Source of the DNA: Margaritispora aquatica | Taxonomy: Eukaryota; Ascomycota; Leotiomycetes; Helotiales; Discinellaceae | Assembly: GCA_007644065.1 (NCBI GenBank) | Contig: VJWN01000001.1 | Location: forward strand, 3,286,689-3,350,688 | Reading direction: 5' to 3' | Length of the DNA stretch: 64,000 nucleotides | In this document: positions 57,303-64,000 of the stretch, piece by piece | Numbering within the stretch: position 1 is the stretch's first letter | Layout: each line of letters begins with the position of its first letter | The notes under the pieces: generated by a model | What the model saw: the letters and a program-made list of their open reading frames with translations, nothing else | Database searches by the model: none | What the model was told of the DNA's origin: nothing | Program-made: the position numbers and the translations under genes

Positions 57303-58633
57303 GAGCGAAACAGGTTGGTTTCCGCCAGCTCCCGATCTGGTTCGATAGCATGCCTATTTGGAGGCCGTCTGCACCAATGACCTATGTATCTGCCTTTGCC
57401 TATGGTTCTCGAAAAACAAAAGGTGCGACGAGGGAGTAAGTTGTGGTAGGAATAAGCTTTGAGTGAGGTGTTTAGGCTTGTGGGTGTTCAATATTTGGGA
57501 TGGGCGAGAGACTTTCCAATGGAGCGGTCGCATGGATGGACGAGGAAAAGGAGGGAGCCACGCGATCCCGCAGCGATGAAATTTGGTTGTGAGGATTAAA
57601 GTCTGATGGGTGAGAGGTGAAAGTACTTGGAGTCCTGGATGGGAGATGGGAGATGGTCGTGGAAAGGTGGGAATCAATCGATGATGATGAAAAGGTTCCG
57701 CGCAGTCATAGAGTGGGCACTAGGCTTAGGTTGTGATGGTACTTGACAATATGTACTAAAATATCTCAACAATGACCTTATTTTATTCTAACCCTCAATC
57801 CGGCTTTAATCATGTATCGTGTAGGATCTTATGATTGAATTGAATATAAATTCCCATCTCTCATCCTCGTAGGATTTCCTATACTCAACTCAATCCCAAC
57901 ACTGGGAAGTCTAGTCAGGAACAGAACCATACGCCAATCGGTAGTGACGTACGTTATCTAGCAGAGGAGGGGGGTTTTCAGTCGTTCATCTGAAAAGGTA
58001 GACACGTGATGAGCTGCCGAATCAAAAATGAGATCAATCACCTGCTCTTTCATCTTCAATCTTTAATGCATGCAAATAGAAAATATTTATTTCTAATGTA
58101 GGCGCTCTCATTCGTTACCCGTCTTGCTAGCTGAGTGGAATCTGTAGGGCAGGGCAGTCACTGCAGAACATTTTCTCGATTAAAGTTGGACGCTAAGCCT
58201 GGGTGTCGGATAGGGGCTACGATCAAACATATATATATATATATATCGCTCAACCCCCTCCCTTTCCTTCTTTTCCCCTTCCATTCCTCCCCCGCTGTTC
58301 AAGCATCATACACATCACGAAGAACGCCACTCAGAAGTCGTTTGTATCCAAAATGCGAAAAACATATTACATATATTGCAAAATAACAAGCTGACTTCTG
58401 ATATACTATGCTACGACAAGGATCTGGCAAAATATTACCTAGTCCTGTCGTTTTCGTCACTATCACGTGGCCTCCCGTGAGCACCTACGGTGCCATGGCT
58501 AATATAATATAAATTCGCTCGTAAGCCTGGGGGACTGTCGATCCTCTTTGCTACCTACCTTACCAATTGATATCTCCGCCTGATCAATATAGCCAATCAA
58601 TCTCGAGTAGCATCTGTATCATTTTCCGTCTGT
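57303..58633. other. Intergenic with TA microsatellite
   Basis: About 1.3 kb. A (TA)n run sits near 58229-58247. Small open frames lack protein-like features. Between the promoter of the orphan gene at 57302 and the 3' end of the protease-like gene. Confidence 0.5.
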
Positions 58634-59533
58634 TCAAGTCCGTCTCGAGCGAGAGCTTCTCGAAAAGGACTCAGCCTGCTTTTGTCTCTGTGCCTCTTTC
58701 TGCTCCCCTTGCTTCTTGCTCTTTTTCTTCTCTAGCTCAGCAGCCTGGGCATTGGCGAGTTCCTCATCTGCTTGGATCTGCAACTGTTCACCTTTCTATT
58801 CGTTTGAAAGTCAGCACTAGGCACTCGCGAGTTTTTTGTATTTTCTTTCAATTGAATTGACTTGCCTTCATCTTCATCTGTACATTCAAAAGTCCTGGCT
58901 CGAGACGCGCTTGATCAAACACGCCGGCATACTCGTTCTGGAATTCCGTGCCGACAAGCATTATGTCAAGAGAAGAGCTCTCAGGTGGAATATAGAACCA
59001 GGCGGAACCATTTGTTCCTTCCTTACCGAGCCAGGTGACTACTGCTCCCTTGTCCGCACTAAATTCTCCCATCAAGGTTCCAATCCTGATTGGCGAAGTC
59101 GGGTGTAGTTGCAAGTTGCAATCGCGAGCCAGTTTTGGAGATATGAAATTCACTCGACAAGCTGAGTCTTCGATCACGATCACGTCCTTGAGTTTCCCGT
59201 TTGTGGGGTTATGAACCTGTGCTGATTTGTACTGGATATCCGAAGAGTTCTGTTCGCTCTGTTTGAGTTGACAAGTCAGCCGTGCGACACTCTATCTCGT
59301 TGCACCTTGAGCAATGTTCTTACAGAGGCTTTGGGCAAGTCTGCTGGATTGTTTCCTTTCACCTTCAAGGTTTTCATGTACCTTAGGTACTTTTCATGCT
59401 CAGGCGATCTAGCGATACCACCCACTATATGAGCCACAGCAGTGAATCGCTCAGCCTGTAGCCCCATCTCATCGAATTGTCTAATTTGCTCTGGAGTGAA
59501 GCCCGAACACTCGTTCTCAAAGTTGGCAGACAT
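58634..59533 (-). CDS. Retropepsin-like aspartyl-protease-fold protein with altered active site
   Basis: Exons 59324-59533, 58866-59258 and 58634-58795 give 254 aa. Intron 1 is 65 nt (GTAAGA). Intron 2 is 70 nt and uses a GC-AG donor (GCAAGT), inferred because it is the only join that keeps frame into a Gln/Lys/Glu coiled-coil tail ending SRSSRSRRT. The central domain reads VIVIEDSACRVNFISPKLAR ... TLMGEFSADKGAVVTW ... LDIMLVGTEF. This resembles the D-S/T-G-A ... I-L-G layout of retropepsin-like domains, but with DSA and LVGTEF. The loss of the active-site glycine argues against catalysis. May be a domesticated gag-pol fragment or a long-standing fungal protein; the fold call is motif-based. 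Confidence 0.6.
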
Positions 59534-60104
59534 GTTTGAGGTTCTAGTGGGAATCGGTGCGTACAGTTGTAAGGTCCGTGGTTTTGGGATAAATTGTCGA
59601 GCGACAACTACTCGCTGTTAATTTGAGGCTAGAATCAATGGACGAGTAACGGGAACTGTACTGGAGCATATGGTGGGGAATTTCACATACCAGCCTGACT
59701 ATGGCTCCCATACTTATATATTGGTTCGTAATCATACATCATTGTACGGATTGTTTTTCATTGGTCGGTCACAACTTGGGTCGCCTATCTATCGTGGCCC
59801 TCTTATTCTTGGAGCACCAGTCGAGTTTATAAGGAGGTGTGCTATCCATCGTACTGGCGCCACGTCAACTTTTAATTCTGTGCAATGAGGCTGTACTCTT
59901 TAAAAGTATGCCTGCTAAAAACGCATTTGTGTGAACCTCGGCGGTGCACTTCAGAAATGCTAGCCTCATGCACGTCGTGCATGCAGGCATGATGCAGTTC
60001 GCCTTACTTTAACACCGACTACAACAAATGACTACAACAAAACTAATACAAGACAACATAATCCCTGGCTTCATTCTCGACCTTTAATCGCCTTCTACTT
60101 CAAG
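59534..60104. other. Divergent promoter region with an interrupted palindrome
   Basis: 571 bp between the protease-like gene (-) and the DUF6594 gene (+). CATGCACG and CGTGCATG (59968-59984) form an inverted repeat with a one-base centre, 121 bp upstream of the DUF6594 start. Could be a regulator site. Confidence 0.45.
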
Positions 60105-61205
60105 ATGGAAGGCTATGTGAAAGTGGCGCAATTGATGGCAAGCCAGGAGGATTTTGCGATTCTGCGACGCTTTCGTGTTCTCAATATGCAGAGACTTTTG
60201 TTTATGCAGGCAGAACTTACTCATCTTGAATCAGAAATAAAGCAACTGGCAGAGCGAGACGCAAACCATGTGGATAGACAGTTCTACGCCAAAGATTGGT
60301 ATTCTTTGAGCCAAGCTACTGAAGAAGAGGATCTGGAACAGTGGCACAAATTCTTGGAGCTCAATGATAAGTTGGAGAAATATAGTGCGTTCGCATTTTC
60401 AATTGTCAGATTATTTCCCTGACGGAATATCTTTCCAGACGATGCACTCCTAAAACAATCTTCTCTAGCGAGATTAGAGCCGCCAAGACCATACGATCTT
60501 GAATTCTTGAGGGCCTGGTTCCGAAGGCCGGGCATGGGAGCCTTCCCTCTTCTGGGGATCGATAGAGATGCATGGAGTGCTCAGACCGAAAGCGACTTGG
60601 TAGCTCTCAAGCCGCGCACAATTCCAGATATTTTTTCGAGATGGTTCACTGAATCTATCGTCCCTCGCTACCACCACCTTCTTGGAAAGACATTCAAGGT
60701 CAGTAAGCTGACTTCAGTTTCAGGATGTCCCAAAACTAGAATATAAATTACAGAAATCCTTGCCAGAAAACATAGGTACAGGAATCTACCACTACAACGA
60801 TTCTACCCTCGAAACCGCCCTCGGGATCTTGACCACAGTCGTGGCTTCCCTCCTTCCGATATGCTCGATCGTGGCGCTCTATTCGATCACGTCGAATGGT
60901 TGGAGACTTGGGATGATTTCGATTTTCTCAGCGTGTTTCTCGTTTGCGCTCGCGGTTATGACAAGTGCTCGGAGGATTGAGGTCTTTGCTGCTACTGCTG
61001 CGTGAGTTGAATTCCATTGAATACTCTCGTCGAGGCGAAAATGGGGTTGGGAAAGTGGTTTGGGTTTGAAGAACGGGGACAGTAGAGAACCCTTTCTAAT
61101 TATTAATATATAAATAGGTTTGCGGCTGTGAATGTGGTTTTTGTAACGGCGAATGGGCCAACTTGTTCGATCAATACTTGCCCGATCAATACTTGCCCGA
61201 TTTGA
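60105..61205 (+). CDS. DUF6594-type membrane protein (last gene before the telomere)
   Basis: Exons 60105-60384, 60439-60698, 60754-61001 and 61118-61205 give 291 aa. Function unknown. It shows the fungal DUF6594 layout: an N-terminal helical part with FAILRRFRVLNMQRLLFMQA and ELTHLESEIKQL, a middle segment with FLRAWFRRPGMG, and three C-terminal hydrophobic helices (ILTTVVASLLPICSIVALYS; LGMISIFSACFSFALAV; AAVNVVFVTANG). Intron 3 is longer than usual for this genome (116 nt). The final residues are a 15-bp tandem duplication that repeats CPINT. Proteins of this kind are very numerous in Pezizomycotina and often lie in accessory regions; its subtelomeric place fits. Confidence 0.8.
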
Positions 61206-63860
61206 TATGATAGGATAAGATAAGCTAAGATGATACTGTCTAAAAGGTTAAGAAGAAGTATGGAAGAATTCCAAAGATAGGTATTTGGAAACCTTATATC
61301 TGGATAGAAAATAAGGGCAATATAGACGATAGGGTATAATCAATATAATCGGCTTAAGTATAAACTTGAACGTTTAAATTTATTTTACTAGAATCGTCGA
61401 TATTACTTTTTTATTATAGTGATTAAAAGCCGATAAGTTATCTAATCTAACTCTTATTCCGTTTTTCGTTTTGTATAGAAGCTGGCCACTGTAACGACCC
61501 TATCGCTGGTTTGGGGTAAAAGATAAGGATTTAAAGTACGGTAGTGTTACGAATCACCTGACCTATAACCCTAAGGCTGGGTTGGGCTGGATTTGGATTA
61601 GGGTTTGGATAGAGTTCATTTTTATCTATATAAGTTATTCTACCTCTTATATAAAGGTACTTTTTCGATAAAATTATAAAATCTATGTAATATAATTAGT
61701 TTAAATACTACTAAGTTAGTACGATTCTAGCTAAATTATTTTTAGTAAAATTATAAATTTTCTTTATTTTTTTTAAATAAATACTTTTTTATTAATAATC
61801 CCGTTAAGGTTAAAGGGTTAATCTAAGTATAAAAAACAGATTAGACTTAGAAACTATTAGGTTTATCTAAATAAAATTAAGATTTTATAAATTTATTTAA
61901 ATATAAAATAAATTATATTTTTAAGTTTTTTTTTAAAAAAACTTAAAATATATTTATTATATATTTATTTATTAATTATAAAACTTAATATACTTATAGT
62001 ATAAAGTAGAATTTTATTTATAATAAAACTTATATTATTTTTTAATTTTTAAATCTTTATTATATAATATAATAGTTTTTTAATATTATTAAACTTTTTT
62101 AGTTTATTAATAATATTTATAATAAAAATAATATCTATATTACTAGTTTATTAATTAATTTTAAAATAATATATTCTTTATTATTATTTAACTTTTAACT
62201 TTTATACTTTTTAATAATAAGTTTTTTATTATTTATTTAATTTTTTTTATTAATAATAGTTACTTTATTATTATTTAACTTTTAATCTAGTTTTTTATTA
62301 TTTATTTAACTTTTTTTTATTAATAATAATTACTTTATTACTATTTAACTTTTAACGTTTATACTCTCTAATAATAGATTCTTTATTACTTATTTAACTT
62401 TTTGTTATTAATAATAGTTACTCTATTACTACTTAACTTTTAATCTAGTTCTTTATTACTTATTTAACTTTTTTTCGTTAATAATAGTTACTTTATTACT
62501 ATTTAACTTTTAACCTAGTTTTTTATTATTTATTTAACTTTTTTTCGTTAATAATAGTTACTTTATTACTATTTAACTTTTAACGTTTATACTTTTTAAT
62601 AATAAGTTCTCTATTACTTACTTAACTTTTTTTTATTAATAATAGTTACTTTATTACTACTTAACTTTTAACCTAGTTCTTTATTACTTACTTAACTTTT
62701 TTTTATCGATAATAGTTACTTTATTAGTACTTAACTTTTAACGTTTATACTTTTTAATAATAACTACTTTATTATTATTTTTTTAACTTTTAAAAATTAA
62801 AATTTATAACCTTTATTATAACTATACTATAATTTAGTTTTATAACTCTTTAATTTTTTTATATTAAAATATCCTAATCTATCGTTATTATTATTACTAT
62901 TATTATAAGAACGTCTTATACTTAACCTTTTTATTTTTTAAAATCTATAATCTTTTTTTATAAATAATTAAAATTTATTACTTTAAAATACTTTAACCTT
63001 ATATATACTATACTTATTTAATAACTATATTTATAATAAAAGATAAATTATCTTTAAAAGCTTTTTAAGTAAAGATTAGTATTAAATATCTAGTTATTAT
63101 ATTAGTTTTTATTATTTATAGTTTTTAGTTATTAGTAAAAAAGTTCTTCTATAAAAAAATATATTTATATTATATAATATTATATATAAAAATAAAAAGA
63201 ATCTTTTAGATTATAATATTTATTAATAAGATTAATAACTTTCTCTAGATATATTATAAAGCTTTATAAAAAGAATTTAAAATTTATTAATAAGTATTTT
63301 AATTTATTTAAAAAGACGTTTTTAATTAAAAATAAGTATTATTTAATCTATTATATTTTTTTTAAAAATAAACTACTTTTTTTTTCTTAAGCTAATAACT
63401 GATATAAGTCTAAAGTTATTATTTATAGATTTTTTAATAAAATATTAAGCTTTTTAACCTATTAATAAAGCTCTAGTCTAGAATAAGATACTACGAAAAA
63501 TTATAATAATTAAGTCCTTTTAATATCTAAATATAATAAATATATTAGAATAGAAATAGATTTTATAATATATAGAAAGGATATTATACTAAAAGTTATA
63601 TTTATTTTAAAATTAATTAATTATAATCTTTATACTATTACTCTCTTAAGCTTTATATAATATACCTATTTATATATATATCTATAAACTAGTTATTCTC
63701 TAGTTACTTTATAATTATAAATAACTAGAGTAGGATAATATAGGTATTCGTACTAACCTAATATTTATTAAACTAATAGCTATCTCTACTTTAGCTATTT
63801 AGTAATTATTATTAGTCTAGTCTATATATACTAGTATAAACTCTTCTATAACTTACTATA
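61206..63860. repeat. Extremely AT-rich gene-free subtelomere
   Basis: From about 61310 onward the sequence becomes very AT-rich with long A/T stretches, no open frame of note and very few CpG or GC words. A short normal-looking island (61500-61620, AACCCTAAGGCTGGGTTGGG) precedes it. The composition fits RIP-degraded repeats or a late-replicating subtelomeric spacer. No helicase-type telomere-linked gene is present in this interval. Confidence 0.85.
62180..62790. repeat. Subtelomeric tandem array, alternating ~70- and ~88-bp units
   Basis: Seven copies of a core (TTATTTAAC-T run-TTAATAATAGTTACTTTATTA) recur at about 62251, 62321, 62409, 62479, 62549, 62637 and 62708. Spacings are 70, 88, 70, 70, 88 and 71 bp. 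The longer units contain an extra TTTATACTTTTTAATAATA-like insert. Copies differ mainly by C/T changes. Confidence 0.8.
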
Positions 63861-64000
63861 GGGTTAGGGTTAGGGTTAGGGTTAGGGTTAGGGTTAGGGT
63901 TAGGGTTAGGGTTAGGGTTAGGGTTAGGGTTAGGGTTAGGGTTAGGGTTAGGGTTAGGGTTAGGGTTAGGGTTAGGGTTAGGGTTAGGGTTAGGGTTAGG
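63861..64000 (+). repeat. Telomere, (TTAGGG)n
   Basis: 140 bp of perfect TTAGGG repeats (about 23 copies) to the last base, starting abruptly after TTACTATA. The G-rich strand runs 5' to 3' toward the end, as at a true right chromosome end. Confidence 0.98.

Noticed and set aside
57354..57677. 107-codon minus-strand frame
   Set aside because: Pro/His/Ser-biased, no motif, lies in a promoter region.
61500..61620. AACCCTAA and TTAGGGTTT words as an interstitial telomere
   Set aside because: Only isolated single copies; no tandem TTAGGG run before 63861.
1..64000. CRISPR array, prokaryotic operon or phage element
   Set aside because: No regularly spaced repeat-spacer pattern; spliceosomal introns, 5S gene and telomere show a fungal nuclear chromosome.

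Overview
The window is the right end of a chromosome from a filamentous ascomycete (Pezizomycotina). It ends in about 23 uninterrupted TTAGGG repeats running off the last base in the orientation of a chromosome 3' end. The genes carry short introns (mostly 44-135 nt) with GTAAGT/GTACGT/GTGAGT donors and CTAAC-like branch points. There is a dispersed single-copy 5S rRNA gene, and the families are typically fungal: Zn2Cys6 regulator, GH17 wall glucanase, POT peptide transporter, small secreted Cys-rich proteins, DUF6594. A Leotiomycete is my best guess from general resemblance only. Exon boundaries below were built by hand from splice signals and reading-frame continuity; no similarity search was possible.

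Layout. Positions 1-17 kb hold accessory genes: an alpha/beta hydrolase (cut by the window edge), a secreted Ser-rich/Cys-rich protein, a GH17 enzyme with an N-terminal repeat region, an AIF/FSP1-like oxidoreductase, a Zn2Cys6 regulator and an F-box/LRR protein. Positions 17-26 kb hold a probably frameshifted unknown gene, the PTR2-type transporter, the 5S gene, and the divergent pair RPN6 / SOF1. Positions 26-44 kb are the conserved core: a large unknown protein, an intron-containing tRNA candidate, RPC17 and a PRPP synthetase (divergent), a secreted protein, a divergent Rho-like GTPase paired with DEG1/PUS3, a likely mitochondrial protein, GPI15/PIG-H, an RS-headed Hub1-like protein, and a secreted duplicated lectin-like protein.

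From about 45 kb the character changes. A 656-bp MITE with ~100-bp inverted repeats and a perfect 8-bp target duplication lies 27 bp from the wreck of a GT8-type glycosyltransferase gene. Then come a centrosomin-motif (Cnn_1N) coiled-coil gene, the wreck of a secreted HExxH metalloprotease gene, several orphan genes, an aspartyl-protease-like gene with an altered active-site motif, and a DUF6594 membrane protein as the last gene. The premature stops in both wrecks are of the kinds made by C-to-T or G-to-A transitions, which suggests (but does not prove) repeat-induced point mutation. Beyond 61.2 kb there are no genes: about 2.6 kb of extremely AT-rich DNA contains a tandem array with alternating ~70- and ~88-bp spacing, then the telomere.

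No multi-gene defence, biosynthetic or mobile system with obvious co-operation was found. The most noteworthy features are the decayed distal zone (MITE plus two mutated genes), the telomere-proximal repeat array, the RS/Hub1 fusion-like protein, the atypical GTPase and the DSA-motif protease-like gene.
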